This document shows, in pieces, positions 8,954 to 20,849 of a stretch of 64,000 nucleotides of DNA. A program made the position numbers and the translations under genes. Numbering within the stretch: position 1 is the first letter of the stretch; each line of letters opens with the position of its first letter. The stretch is from Gnetum montanum. Taxonomy: Eukaryota > Streptophyta > Gnetopsida > Gnetales > Gnetaceae. Where the stretch lies: the NCBI GenBank assembly GCA_015680685.1, contig MNCI01009278.1, forward strand, positions 8,212 to 72,211. The letters are read 5' to 3'. A model generated the notes under the pieces. The model saw only the letters and a list, made by a program, of their open reading frames with translations. It had not been told where the DNA came from and ran no database searches.

Positions 8954-11869
8954 TCATGTAGTTCCTGGTGGTGGTGGCTCCTCCATTGGTGCTTTTCCTT
9001 TGTCTTGTGCTCCATGTTTTGAGACTTGATGACGTTGAAGTATGACCTGGAGTTTTTCCTCTTCAGTTTGGGGATCTTGTGCCATCCATGCTAATGTTCT
9101 GATGTTTGATGGAGTCAACACCTCCCATGGGCAGGGTAGTTGCGGAAACATTTGATTGGCCTTGACATACCAGGCTGTAAATACCCATCGTTCCTCTTCA
9201 TAGGCTCGGGCTTTATCTCTGTATTCTTGGAAATCTGCAAGATGTCAAGCCAAGTCTACTGTGACACCTTTTTGGCCTTGGTAGCTTGCCTTTACCNGAG
9301 GCTGTAAATACCCATCGTTCCTCTTCATAGGCTCGGGCTTTATCTCTGTATTCTTGGAAATCTGCAAGATGTCAAGACAAGTCTACTGTGACACCTTTTT
9401 GGCCTTGGTAGCTTGCCTTTACCACCGCAAGTTCAGAATTTGCAACCTCCAATTGTTGCAACACCTTCTTGCGTTCTGCAAATTCTATTTCATATTTGAT
9501 GTAGGTGGTAGCTACTTGTTTCTCAAACTCAGTTCTTGGGCACCCTGCTATTAACATGGCAAGGTTGGCATACTGTAGGTTTGCCAACTCCATGTATTCT
9601 GTAAGATATTGGATCTGCAGGTCCCTTCTCTTAACTTCCGCCTGGTGGGCAAAGGCATATGTGTCCAATATGGCCTGCCAGTTAGTGTGTTGGGCACTGA
9701 TAGCATTGATGTGGGCCTTGGCCATATGAATCTCCTTCTCCAATATCTGTTTGTACATCCCCACCTGGTCTCAGAAGTGCTCCTTTAGCTTTTTGTGCCG
9801 TTTAGCCTCATTTTGCCATGCGCTTATCTCGATAGCTGACTTTTGGCAAATAGCGCGTACCTCCTCCATTAAGAGGGTTCGATTCTCCCTAGCTAAATAA
9901 CTCATGTCTTGGTTGACCTAGATAAATTATTCTCATAATTGATGAAAGTGTTTCTCAAGAACATTCTTTTGCTTTTCCACAGTGGTCAACCGAAGGTTGT
10001 CTGCAACAAGCTACTTGTTTTCTTCTTGTAAGGCCTTGAGTGCCTTGATATGCACATGAGTTTGTGCCTGTGCTTCAGAGGCATCCCAAATAGACTTCTC
10101 TTTTTCTTCAGCCACCTTTTTATTCTCCATCAGTAGTTTCATTAGTTGCTCAATTTTAAAGTTTTCTAGTTGGTCTGCGAGAACAAATTGCAAAGGGTCC
10201 CACTGTGCTGCTTGTAAGGCCACAAGCTTTTCTTGCAATTTCTGGACTTCTACTTTAGCATGCTCAACCCTCACCTCTATCAAAAGTAGCTTCCCCTTAG
10301 TGGAAATGATGTCTGATTGAATTTTTATGACATCTTGAGGGATGTCAAACAGGGACGTCATAACTTGCCCTATTTGTAGCAATCGATCAAGTGCATCCTC
10401 ATGTCCCGTAGGAGTCATTGAGGTTCCGGCCAAAGTTTGAGCATCTTGTGCTCCCGTGAGATCTACCAGTGGTACAATAGGTACATTAAATGATTCTTTG
10501 ATGTGGTTTGTGACCACTTTCGTGGCTCCAGTTGCATCCTGGTATTACATAACCACCATTGTGGCTCCTTCACTAGTTTCTAGTTACACTTGGAAAGATT
10601 TAGCATTTTTCGAGATCTGTTGTGACTAAGTACTTTCCTCTCCTCTTGTGTGAATGGACACTCCATCCCTTGTGTGATCCAAAGAAATTTTGGGTCGTAC
10701 AGCATCATCAATGATGCGGAAGAGATTTGCGTCATCACGACTTCCCCAACTGACCATCTCAGCGATGGCCCTAGGATGGCTCATCGACGGTCTGTAGTCT
10801 TGTGATGGCGGTGGTTGGTCTTGGCCCATGCTAGGTCCTACTTCCTATTGTTGGCTGGGTCCTGTACTTGGAGGTCGGCTGGGTCCTGCAAGTTAAGTGA
10901 CAATTGGTCCAGCCATCTTTTCTTCTTCTTGTTCTGGTCCCAACATCTCGCCAGTGCTTTTCCTTGGAGCTGGCAACTTTAACAATCAGCAAATGAAGCA
11001 TTCTGGGCTTTTCAGAGGACATCATTAGTGTATCCTCTGATTCCAACACGTTGGCACAGCTTCCTGATAAGACAAGAGAAAGGCAATGCCATCTTCCCTA
11101 TCTTTCGTTCCTCGAACCACCTCAGGATCTCTGTACAGTATAGATGAGGCAGGTTAACATCAACCTTTCCCATCAGCACTGCACATTCTCTTACCACATA
11201 CGTTGATATTCTTTTTAAGCCCTTCATGGGGAAGAGGTGATATGTTCCAATTTTGAAATAAACTCTTTCTTTCATCATCAACTCTCCAAATGTCTTTTCC
11301 CTGCCATACGCCCTTTCCAACCAAACTTGTCACACATGAAGGTCTGAACAGGTGGATAACTGAGCAACTTTTGGCCCTGTATTCAGAAGGTTTAATACTT
11401 CCAAAATGGCCTACACATACAAATCAACTGTTACACCACAAATGTTGACGGTGGTGCCTTGTTCTCTGTTTTGCCAGAATTGGTACGTTTCTCCTAGGTA
11501 CCAGGCACCACTATCAGAGAGGATAGGCTATAAGGGAGACCCTTTGAGGTGATCCCTAATAGCCTCAGGAGCAAACTCTATGAAAGATTCTAAGTTCAAT
11601 TCCACAATCACTGCCGCAAATGTGGATCTTTCATGGATAGCCTGAACACAATCTTGGGGCAACGTGAGATGTTATCCTTGTTCAGGCACTACAGCAGCTC
11701 CTCCTTCTGCCTGCCCAGACTGTTCAATAGGAGGGTCCTCCTGATCGATGCTAAATGATTGTTCCTCCTATTCTGCATGTTTCTCGGCAGGTTCTTTTCT
11801 TCCACCTCTCTGAGATCATTTGCTTCCACCTTGAGCAGGACCTTCCTATTGTCCATGTTTCGGGGCCAT
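8954..11869 (-). pseudogene. ORF2 of element B: transposon-like domain plus coiled coil
   Basis: It reads on the minus strand from ATG 11869, directly after a TTGCAG acceptor-like site, to the stop at 8956-8954 after the tail MEEPPPPGTT. About 930 codons remain if the 127-base assembly duplication is removed. The N-terminal 90 residues are basic and variable. A domain near residues 180-290 contains YFKIGTYHLFP, NLPHLY and PFSCLIRKLCQRVGIRGYTN, resembling the putative plant transposon protein domain family from memory. A Pro/Gln-rich linker follows, and from about residue 450 to 860 there is near-continuous coiled coil (AKVEVQKLQEKLVALQAAQ, EAQAQTHVHIKALKALQEEN). Several stops and frameshifts are present. 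No catalytic motif was recognised, so a structural or scaffolding role is only a guess. Confidence 0.75.
9174..9423. repeat. 123-base duplication flanking a single N (assembly join)
   Basis: Bases 9174-9296 and 9301-9423 differ at about one position and flank N 9297. The homologous part of ORF2 in D is single. This is best read as unmerged contig overlap. Confidence 0.8.
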
Positions 11870-13222
11870 CTGCAATCACACGGGGTCAAGCTTTAGTAAG
11901 GTTGTTTCTGAAGTTAAGTTATACCTTACTACTTTTCTTAACTAATTTAATTTATTTTATCTCTATGTGATGTTTCCCAAATGATTGTAATAGTGAGTCC
12001 TGTTACTTAGGTGGTTTTCCAATTTTTATTTCCCAGTGTACCTAGGGATAAAATTATTTTTGGCACAACTTATTCTTAGTGTTATAGCTAATTACCCTTA
12101 ATTATGTCCTTTGGGTGATGAAAAATTCCAAAAAATTTATGTGCTATTCGGTGTATGTCCCTCCCCCATGACTAAGCTAAACAATCCAGGTTCAATCAGG
12201 TTCAGACAGAATTAAAATCGGAGTACCAGCAAGCGAGATATGGATATGAAAGCAAGGGTCACACAATCGCAAGTCGTAGAGAGAAATTCGGAAACTCCCC
12301 CACGTGAAGTGTGAAAATGAGGCTAAGTGTTGCAGGGGGCTACGCTATTTATAACAAAATGGGACACGATATCGCGTACGATACATTGCGTATGCGATAT
12401 CGCGTGGGATGCAATATCGCGTACACGATATCGTGGCCCTAGTGATGTTGTCTCAACACTAAAAATATTGAATTTTTAGGGTTTTCTAGAATTGAACATT
12501 GTAAACTTAGGACATTGAGCTATGGTTAGGAGATTCTAGGGTAATTGAGCTTATTGTGAAGGCACGAATAGTGATGAGTGAGTGTAATTGATCAATAAAA
12601 CCTTGGGTGGTAAGAAAAAGGTTATGTGATGGTACATAGGAACGTTATTATTCAGAGGGGTAGTAATAGGGAAAGAAAATCGTTGGCAATTATGCTGAGG
12701 GTAATAGATGGATTTTTGAGTGCCCTTTTGATTACTCTTACTCCCATTTTTCGTTAGATCTACAAGGATCTTATTACAACCACGTTGCATGATATCTCCC
12801 ACAGACGTCACCAAAGAGAAACCACAAGTCCCCTTGATGTCACACCCTAATCATTCCCTCTTGATCCATCCCTCTTCATTCTAGGTACAATGAACACAAA
12901 ATTAATTTTAAGTTTTAAGAATGTTAATAATATCACTATACCCTTGAACAGAACCTCTAATTTGTAGAATGGATGAGTGGGTGTAATGGGCTCACTGTCC
13001 AAATAATTGACCACTCAAGACTCGATAACATAGAACACACATCAACCAACGAGCCACATGAGTGTTTTATTCATAGATGATATTACTTATAAAAAATGTA
13101 AAAATACAAAAAGACAAAAAGATAAAAAGATAAAATAAGAAATTGGAAAAAAATGAAAAACTGAAAAACAAAAAGTTGTAAAATTCAAGAAAGTGAAAAG
13201 TATTTATTAATCCTGCTTGCTA
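11870..13222 (-). other. Spacer between gag and ORF2 of element B
   Basis: About 1.35 kb, non-coding. Reading minus: the T-rich tract after gag, a shortened middle that lacks the hairpin block kept in A, C and D, the palindrome cluster with TATA box (12346-12434), a PPT-like TTAGTCATGGGGGAGGG near 12165, then AAGGTATAAC about 70 bases before TTGCAG and ATG. Confidence 0.6.
12346..12434 (-). promoter_or_regulatory. Candidate internal promoter of element B (palindrome cluster plus TATA box) upstream of ORF2
   Basis: On the minus strand, TATAAATA (12353-12346) is preceded by about six GATATCGCG-type cores in 12366-12434, the same motif and nearly the same spacing as in this element's LTR U3. 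It lies about 480 bases upstream of the ORF2 ATG and on the same strand. That it drives ORF2 is an inference from layout. Confidence 0.5.
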
Positions 13223-15205
13223 TTAAAATGGGGAATATCCCCCATAACTAAACGGTTGAGGATGGCAAGGATTAATAAATGAAAGATGAGGATCCTTGCA
13301 TGTTGGAAATATTAGAACCTGGTCATATTTACCCCATTGGGGTTCACACACTTGATTACAATAAGCATAGTGGGGCAATTTATACGATGTAGTTCCCGAA
13401 TAACGATTTGACCCACTATGATAATTGGGACCATAAAATGGTATGCAAGGATCGGGGTGTTGCCTTCCATGACTGTGTTCATTAGGCCGTATGGTTGTTG
13501 GAGTGTTGATTGGTGGCCCTGATGAAGTAACATGAGGTGTTGGGTTCGAAGGTAAGGATGCATCATAGTGTTGGACTTGTGCTGAGTTAGAGGATGCAGT
13601 GGCCTTGGGATTGTGTTGTCCCTTCCTAGGGTCATTTCTAAAGAAGGGACACCTTCGATGTTGATGAGGTCTCTCATTGCTGTTGACAGTAGTAGCACAA
13701 GTAACGTTCGTGGGTTGTTGTTGTGGTGAAGACACCTTAGGAACAATTGGTGGTGATGTAGAAGGAGGGAAAGGATGAGAATGTTGAAAATTAGGAGGAG
13801 TGTAAGATGCACAAGGTGGTGGTTGTGTTGAGGACATGGGCTGATAGTATTGTGGAGAATAGTAATGTGATGAGATAGAGTATGTTGGCCCAATTGGAGA
13901 AATAGGATGTTGAACTAGGTAAGCATTTCGATTCGGATAATATGAAGGGTGTCTCCAGTGTAGGGATGGTTTCCCCCATGACTGGGATTGTTGCCACTAT
14001 GATCGAACACAGTATCTCTGTATGAACTCTAGATGTAACATGTTTCCCCAATGCTCATATAAATATAACAAGATTGGGCATTGACCCTTGGGGTGATCAT
14101 ATAGGCATATGTTGCATTCATACGTATGATCAGTAGTTGAGCTCTTATTTTCTTCATTCCTTCTTTCCGAATGTCTGATGTTTTGTCTTGCTTCTTGGGT
14201 TGTCAAAACTCTATCTCCAAGAATATCAATAACTTCTCCACACTTTTTATCCATCCATTCCAACATCTTATTAATCTTTGCCTTGACTTCCTCTAACAAT
14301 TGTTGTACTGGCAAAGATGGTTCTTTCTCCTTGTGATAGGTTGATTTCTCCTTTTTATGATCATGGACCTTTGTTAAGTTGAGATTTTGGTCTCATTGAT
14401 GTTTTTCAATACTCTCCCTTCTAGTCATTTCTCCTTCCTCTTTTGCTACTCACTTAATAAGCTCTTGGATTTGATGGGTTCATAGTTCATATAGTTTCCC
14501 TTGGGCATACATCCCTAGGGTTTCTCTTGTTTCATCACGAAGCCCATCAATGATATGGTACATTAGCCTTTCCTCGAAGAACTTATGGCTTGGACAGTTG
14601 TTTAACAATGCATAATATCTTTCTAAGGCCATATCCAAGGGTTCATGTTGTGCTTGTTTCCACTCTTGGATTTGTTTCCTCAAGGCTAACACTCTTGCGT
14701 AGGTTTGATATCTTTTGTTAAAAAACTCCACCATTGTTGACCAATGTCGTATTGAATTTGGCTTTAACAATCTATATCATACTTTTTCTTGGGCAATGAG
14801 TGTCATAGGAAAGAGCTTAAGTTTTTGCCAGTCATTATCAATGTTGTTCCATGCATAGGCATCGTAGAACTCTTGTAAATGTTGATACAGATTTAAGTCA
14901 TAGCCTCTTGAAAAAGTAGGGAAGTTGTTTAAATCGAGCCTCGGTAGACAGCTCTCTTTATGATCCCTACAGGAGATTCAAACAGCCTCTTGTATTTGCG
15001 TTAAGCTTATAGTGGCCATTAGGGGTTCATCATCATCGAGTAAGTTATGCTTTCGTGCGTTGGGATGACGTTGCTTTCATTCATGTTTATAAGAAGCCCC
15101 CACCTCGGGTTGCGTACTCCAATCTTCATTATCATATAGTTCATTGGTTATCCAATGAACTTCCTCACTAAGTATGGCATTATCGTGATCTTGTAGGAGA
15201 GGCAT
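13223..15205 (-). pseudogene. gag: Gag of element B
   Basis: It reads from ATG 15205 to the stop at 13223 on the minus strand (1983 bases). The Gag core appears in frame pieces: LRKQIQEWKQAQHEPLDMALERYYALLNNC near 14590-14690, ETLGMYAQGKLYEL, then the helical region KINKMLEWMDKKCGE. The zinc knuckle CNICLYDHPKGQC is near 14080-14120. The tail is rich in Pro, His and Ser (SSTQPPPCASYTPPNFQHSH) and ends GGYSPF. Stops occur before 14770 and around 14400. The sequence is close to the Gag of A, D and G and shorter at the N-terminus than Gag of F and I. Confidence 0.87.
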
Positions 15206-15325
15206 GATTTTGAAGCTGTGTGTGAATTCGTATGTGACTTTTTATAATTAATTCTTTCTAAAAGATATATCGTTAATTCCTATATAGAGACCTTGTATGA
15301 TATAACTAATCTAGATAACTAGCAT

Positions 15326-15346
15326 CATTCCCAGCAATAGCGCTAA
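15326..15346 (-). promoter_or_regulatory. Primer-binding site of element B (tRNA-Asp type)
   Basis: On the minus strand TTAGCGCTATTGCTGGGAA follows the LTR end. It is a decayed match to TGGCGCCGTTGCCGGGGA, the complement of the plant tRNA-Asp 3' end as I recall it. This primer is typical of Athila-like elements. Confidence 0.7.
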
Positions 15347-16171
15347 TGATGAGTGGCGAGGTACCCCTACACTCAACCATACGAATACAAGCGTTACATG
15401 CACAATCCGGTTGAACTCCACAGATGGACTAGTTGTGGCAGCTAGATAGTCAGCCTTAGGTCACAGTTCGCTGTCTTCCCACCTGGACTAGTATTATCTT
15501 TGTCACGTATTGTTTAGTCTAGAGTGAGGTGTATGATGTGGTTTTTAATCTAATGCTACTCCTAAAGGTGATGGAAAATAATATTAACTAAGCTAAGAGG
15601 GAAAGAGTGAGAGAGAGTCTAAACTAGACTAAGTGTGATGAGCATCCGTTCCTTGATTATCTATACACATCTTGGACTTCGTGCATGACTACTACTGGGA
15701 TTACCAAGTGCAGATCCTAGGTACACTACTGGGTTACCAAGTAGTCACACTTAAATGCTCGTAATCAAGTCGTACTCATTCCACGTTTAATAGGAGTTTA
15801 AGGGTGAGAAGAGATTAACTAGGAAAGCAATAAATAACAATTAATTAAATAATTAAGCTAAGTGAATGCTGCAATGATGAAGTAATCTCAATCTTTATTT
15901 CTGGTCGTGTGCATGTCCAAGTACATCACACTCGAATAAAGGATGTCATACAATTACATTCACCACACTTCGGGCATACACAGAGAGGAAAAGAATTGAG
16001 AGAAAGAAATTAAAAACTTAAACTAAGAACTAACTAAAAACTTAACTCTCTAATTTTCTACCTCTTATTTATAGATGAGGGGACAAGCTGCGATATCGCG
16101 TATGCGATATCGTGGTTGGGTTGTGATATCACGTATGCGATATTGTGGTCGACCCAAAACACGACTCATCA
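15347..16171 (-). repeat. 5' LTR of element B
   Basis: 825 bases, pairing with 7963-8788. The minus-strand start is TGATGAGTCGTG at 16171 and the end CACTCATCA at 15347, directly followed by the PBS. The TATA box is at 16066-16073 and the palindromes at 16090-16150. Target duplication TTCAT follows at 16172-16176. Confidence 0.92.
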
Positions 16172-16176
16172 TTCAT

Positions 16177-17416
16177 GTTCTTCAAGATAGAAGAATCTAT
16201 AGTCTTTGATAGTTTCATTTATTATTTTAGAAGTTTCTCAAACTTTGAGCTCATTCTCTTTCCAAGTTGTTACATCTCATAAGATACACTGACTAGATTC
16301 CTTTTGACAAGACCAAGTATCATATGAGGATAATAATATAGTTTATGAGCACACTCTTTACAACAATATGAAGTGTTTCTTTCATGAAAAGAATCATCAA
16401 ACTTCATTATGCTTGAACAAGGACAAGCATCCTTTTGTGAGGTTTTTTTCAAGCTTTCACTTTTGAGCTAACTTTTTTTCTCATTGATCCCTTCTTCTTG
16501 AGCATCCTTGCATTTCTCTTTATCTAACGAGGTTAGTAGTGGAATCTCAGCTTTTATGTCTAAGATTTTCCTTTTTAACTTGGAAGGTATAGATTTCAAA
16601 AAAACATTTATGCATATTTTTCTTTACCTTTTTGAGTAGGTAATATAAGATAATATTTTCTTCACATAATTCATTATACCTTTCATCGTGCTTACCTCTT
16701 AGTTCATCAAAAAATCTATGATGAATTTTCATTTGTAAGGGTTATACATATAAGTTGGGAATATTTCATAGTATCATCAACCTCTTCTTCACTTTGCTAT
16801 CCATCATTCCAACTTGTGTAGAAGTTAGTCTTTTTCATATTTGCATCAGTCTTATCTTTTCATTGCAACCTACCAGTGCTAGGGCATTCAAAGGTCACAT
16901 GGCTTCTTCCACCACATACCCAACATTCTATTAAAAATGCATCAAAATTTGAATTTGAAAAATTTTTCCCTTTATCTTTACCTTTGATGTTGGATTGGTT
17001 TGGCCTTGGTTGATTGAAGTTTCTTCCTTTTCTTAATAGAAGCCTTTGAACTCTTCTTGATAAAAGAGCTATTTCTTCCTTGTTATTCATTTCTTGTTTA
17101 GCTAGTTCCTTCTCTTTAGATGTTGATTTCAAGGTGATAGGTTTTTCTTTTATTGCTCCTTTGCTTATGAGATTCATTTCATAAGCAATAAGAGCACTTT
17201 AGAGCTTCAAATTTTAGGATCAAAAAATCTCTAATTTCTTCCATAGTTATAACCTTAGGTCAAAATTTAAGTTGTAGTATTCTAATCATTTTTATGATTA
17301 CATCACTTTTAGGAAAGTCCTTTCCTATACCCCTAATTACTATAACTAGATCATTCGCCCTAGAAAAATAATCTTTAATCTTTTCACCTTCCCACATTTT
17401 AAGTTTTTCATATTCA
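16177..17416 (-). pseudogene. Ty1/copia-like Gag remnant, central and C-terminal part
   Basis: On the minus strand the segment just left of 17416 translates to a UBN2-type Gag core (GEKIKDYFSRANDLV, GKDFPKSDVI, TMEEIRDFLILKFEAL). A basic segment follows (MNLISKGAIKEKPITLKST) and then a CX2CX4HX4C zinc knuckle (CWVCGGRSHVTFEC) near 16890-16930. Downstream is Glu/Lys-rich, coiled-coil-like sequence (KHDERYNELCEENIILYYLL) near 16600-16700 and a Cys-containing stretch near 16300-16440. This is the order seen in SIRE/Maximus-type copia Gag. Stops and frameshifts are frequent. The solo LTR cuts it on the right and element B on the left. No copia pol was found nearby. Confidence 0.75.
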
Positions 17417-17421
17417 CTTTG

Positions 17422-18258
17422 TGATGAATCGCGGTTTGCCAGGCCCCGATATCAGATACATGATATCAGGTACACGATATCATGATTCTTGTGTTAGCCT
17501 ATAAATATAGCACTTGGGCGCACAAGAGGGGATTCATTGGGAAGTCATTAGTTAGTTGTTAAGAGTCGAGAGTCTTTTTGTTAATTTTTAATTCTTTTCC
17601 CAAGTGCATGTCCGCAGTGTGATGCCTGTAATTATATGGAACCTTTGTTCAAGTGTGACGTACTTGGACACGCACATAATTGGTAATAAAGATTGAGATT
17701 ACTCCATCATTGCAGCATTCACTTAGCTTCTATTTGCTTTAATTGTTAATTATTATTTATTGTTTTCTTAGTTTATATATTTTTATTATCATTTACTATT
17801 TCTGTTGTTGATAATGCAAAATGAGTACATCTTAATCATGAACATTCAAGTGTAACTACTTGGTAACCTAGTATTGTATTTAGTAGTGCCCAAGTAATGT
17901 GTGCTTGGTAATCCTAAAAGTAGTACACGAGGTCCAAGATGTGTATGGATGATTAAGGATGGATGCTCATTGCACTTAGACTAGTTTAGATTTTACTTCA
18001 TATTGCTCACTAGCTTAATCAAGATTATTTCTCATTGTCTCTGGGAGTAACTTAGTGTTAGAAATTACATCATACACCTCACTCTGAACTAAACCATATG
18101 TAACAAAGTAAATACTAGTCTAGGTGGGAAGACAGCAAACTACGATCAATGTATAACTATTTAGGTGCCACAACTAGTCCATCCACAGAGTTTGACCAAA
18201 TTGCGCATACACGCTCATATTCGTATGGTTGAGTGCAGGGGTACCTCGCCGCTCATCA
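17422..18258 (+). repeat. Solo LTR of the Athila-like family with TSD CTTTG
   Basis: It runs from TGATGAATCGC at 17422 to CGCTCATCA at 18258, flanked by CTTTG at 17417-17421 and 18259-18263. There is no internal sequence, PBS or polypurine tract, so LTR-LTR recombination is the likely origin. GATATC-type palindromes at 17446-17484 precede TATAAATA at 17500-17507. It splits the copia-like gag, whose two halves can be read across it. Confidence 0.92.
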
Positions 18259-18263
18259 CTTTG

Positions 18264-18626
18264 CAAAATCAAAAGTTTTGATTATTTGACTATGGATCTA
18301 CCCTCATAGGTAGCCTCTAAGGATTTCCAAATTTATTTAGCAGCTTTCCATCTAGCTATTCTATTAAATTTAGACTTATTTAATCCACAATATAAACAAT
18401 TGTTTGCTTTAGAATTGTACATAAACTTATCTCTTTCTTCAGGCATCCATTTACTTTGTGATTAGAGATATTTTGATGCACTATCGATGGGCAATGTGTA
18501 GCCTTCAAGAATTGACTCCCATACCTAAAATTCCATGGACTTGAAGAAGCCTTGCATCCTTGCCTTCCAATAAGCAAAATCAAATCTGTCAAACATCAAT
18601 GGCTTTGTGTAAGATGTTCCCTCCAT
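18264..18626 (-). pseudogene. Ty1/copia-like Gag remnant, N-terminal part
   Basis: Minus strand from ATG 18626. Recognisable UBN2-family stretches are TSYTKPLMFDRFDFAYWKAR, VWESILEGYTLPID, KWMPEERDKFMYNSKANNC and NRIARWKAAK then IWKSLEATYEG. Two or three stops interrupt. The reading continues on the far side of the solo LTR at 17416. The ATG lies about 35 bases downstream of the PBS, as usual in these elements. Confidence 0.78.
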
Positions 18627-18660
18627 AGTTCACTCTTGAAAGTTGAAGCATGAACTTAAG

Positions 18661-18680
18661 AGTACCAAGCTCCAATACCA
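18661..18680 (-). promoter_or_regulatory. Primer-binding site of the copia-like element (initiator tRNA-Met type)
   Basis: On the minus strand TGGTATTGGAGC matches TGGTATCAGAGC, the usual copia PBS, at 10 of 12 positions. It sits between the gag ATG and the presumed LTR edge at about 18683. Confidence 0.7.
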
Positions 18681-18682
18681 CT

Positions 18683-19773
18683 TGTGGATTGAGAACTTAG
18701 AAAGAGGATTGAATAAGTTCCCCAATTAAAATTGCACCAACCACATGATCATACCAAAATTATGTGGTTCCCCAACTTGGGTATGTCCACACTTGGAGGG
18801 TAGAATCCATGCACACCTCTAGACTTTGTTTCTTTAAAAAATATGGTTTCAAGAACATAACACTGTGTACAAGCAATAAGCTCTACTCTAAAGCATTTCA
18901 TCACTATGAAACCACTCAACCCCACAAAGTCCCAATAAAATCAAAATGTGGTTTCAAGGATCCCACAACCTTTACAAAATTGAGCTCCCCTTCACTATGG
19001 ATATCTTCTCGCAAGAAGCAAATCAACCCAGCAAGGCTATAAGAAATAAAAAAAAAGAACAAGAAAAGAGTGTAACTATTTTTACAAGTCCTTGTACTTG
19101 AAGATCAATATAAATTACAATCAAGCAAATGATGTTACAATGAGAAGCAAGAATGAAATTGCATAGAATAGACAATGAAGAGCTTGAATATGAACAATGC
19201 TTGCACAATTCCCAAGATTTTGACATCATCTTATAGCCTTGAATTTTCTGAAATCTCATTGAAATTTGTGTAACATCTACCAAAGAGCTAGTGTAAACAT
19301 CTACTTCAAAGTTGGAACATCTAATTGGGATTGGCCTCAATTCAAAAGAGATGTCTCACTAGCATATGGAACATCTACAGTGGGACGTCTACATGGAGAC
19401 ATCTACTGTTGAACATAGATGTCTACTATTTTTCAAATATGTCTCCTCAACTTTTGAGCTTTGACTTCTAAGGCTTTCTCCTATTAATTTTCCTTCTTGC
19501 CAATCCTTTGAGCATCTTCATTTGATTTGTGGCCTCCATTTTCAATCATCCTCTCATCTTGTCCATGTAGTCTTCATTTCAACATCTCATCGTAGATCTC
19601 ATTTCCTTTAGTTCCCAGATCTCATTATGGAGTTCTTATTCATGTCCTACAAAATCATCATCCACCATAAACATTCTATTTTCTCCATTTTTATTAAGGT
19701 TTTGACATACCAAAAGGTCAACAAAAAGGGCCCAAAAATAGAAAAAAATTACATCAAATTCATACACTAGTTA
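18683..19773 (-). repeat. Probable 5' LTR region of the copia-like element (left boundary only)
   Basis: The sequence upstream of the PBS should be the 5' LTR. Its minus-strand end would be CTCAATCCACA at 18683. The outer boundary is not determined: candidates with a TG start lie near 19707 or 19766, and no second LTR copy is in the window to confirm. No ORF here is convincing. Confidence 0.4.
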
Positions 19774-19778
19774 CAAAT

Positions 19779-20652
19779 TAATGAGCGACGAGGTACCCCT
19801 ATGCTCAACCATACGAATCACAAGCATTCATGCATGATCTAGTCGAATTTTGTGGATGGGACTAGTTATGGCATGTAGATCATTATGCTTTGATCATAAT
19901 TCATTGTCTTTCCACTTGACTAGTGGTAGCTTTTTCATGTATGGTTTAGTCCAAAGTGAGGCATATGATGTTGTTTCTAATTCTATGCTACTCCTGATGA
20001 CGATAAAGAGATGGATTAATTAAACTAATGAATAATGGAAAACAATGTCTAAACTAGCCTATGGGCAATGAGTATCTACACTTAATCATCCTTACATGTC
20101 TTGGACTTCATGAGGCTGCTTCTAAGATTACCAAGTGTAAGTCATTGGTTGTGCCAAATGATACACTTCTGAATTACCAAGTACTTCCACTTAAATGCTT
20201 GTGATTAAGGCGTATGCATTCCACTTAATAACAGGAATAGTAAATAACAATAAATGGAAATAATTAACTAAAGAAAGAAATAAATAATTAAAGGCAATAA
20301 TAATCTAAGTGGATGCTATAATGATGGGAGTAATTTCGATGTCTATTACCAGTCATGTAACATGTCCAAGTACATCACATTCAAACAAAGGTGTCATATG
20401 ATTACAAACATCACACTATAGGCATGCACTAAAATTAATAAACTTTAAAGAAAAGAAATTGAAAACTAAACTATCTACTGACACTACTACTCCTATCTCA
20501 TCCAAGTACCTTAGCACCATATTTATAGGCAACATCTAGATGAGGCAACGTTGGGTACACAATGTTGCTTATTAGCCCTAATGTCTGGTACATGATGTCA
20601 GGGCTCTGACGTCGCATATCTAACATCAAGGCCACTGAATGATGACTCATCA
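19779..20652 (-). repeat. 3' LTR of element C
   Basis: 874 bases, bounded by CAAAT on the left and the polypurine tract on the right. The TATA box (minus strand) is at 20527-20520. The U3 cluster at 20546-20632 uses cores of the GACGTC, GATGTC and AACGTTG type in place of GATATC. It matches the LTR at 36361-37221. Confidence 0.9.
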
Positions 20653-20664
20653 TACCCCCACAAC
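20653..20664 (-). promoter_or_regulatory. Polypurine tract of element C
   Basis: Minus-strand CAGTTGTGGGGGTA lies directly before the LTR start TGATGAGTC. Confidence 0.75.
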
Positions 20665-20849
20665 TGAATGAGAACTCATCCTCAAGTTAAACAAAATGAG
20701 GAACAAATTCCTTACAAAATATTGGCAGGTATGGGATTATTGACTAACTTAACAATGAACAAAATAATGGACTCTTTGCATGCCAGAGTGGTGTAGTACA
20801 AAAATGGAACACATTATTACAAACCAAAATAAAAACAAAACTGGGAAGC

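Larger units (their letters stand above)
7963..16171 (-). mobile_element. Element B: complete pol-less Ty3/gypsy element with TSD TTCAT
   Basis: Both ends are visible. TTCAT at 7958-7962 is repeated at 16172-16176, directly outside LTR termini TGATGAGT and ACTCATCA. The minus-strand order is 5' LTR (15347-16171), PBS, gag, spacer with internal TATA and palindromes, ORF2, polypurine tract, 3' LTR (7963-8788). The total is 8209 bases including an artefactual 127-base duplication. By eye the two LTRs differ at about 25 of the first 310 aligned positions, about 20 of them transitions, so the insertion is old. It interrupts the Ty1/copia-like gag remnant. No pol sequence is present. Confidence 0.93.

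Noticed and set aside
16270-16452. Cys-rich 60-codon ORF as a zinc-finger gene
   Set aside because: It lies in line with the copia-like Gag remnant on the same strand and is better read as its degraded C-terminal part.
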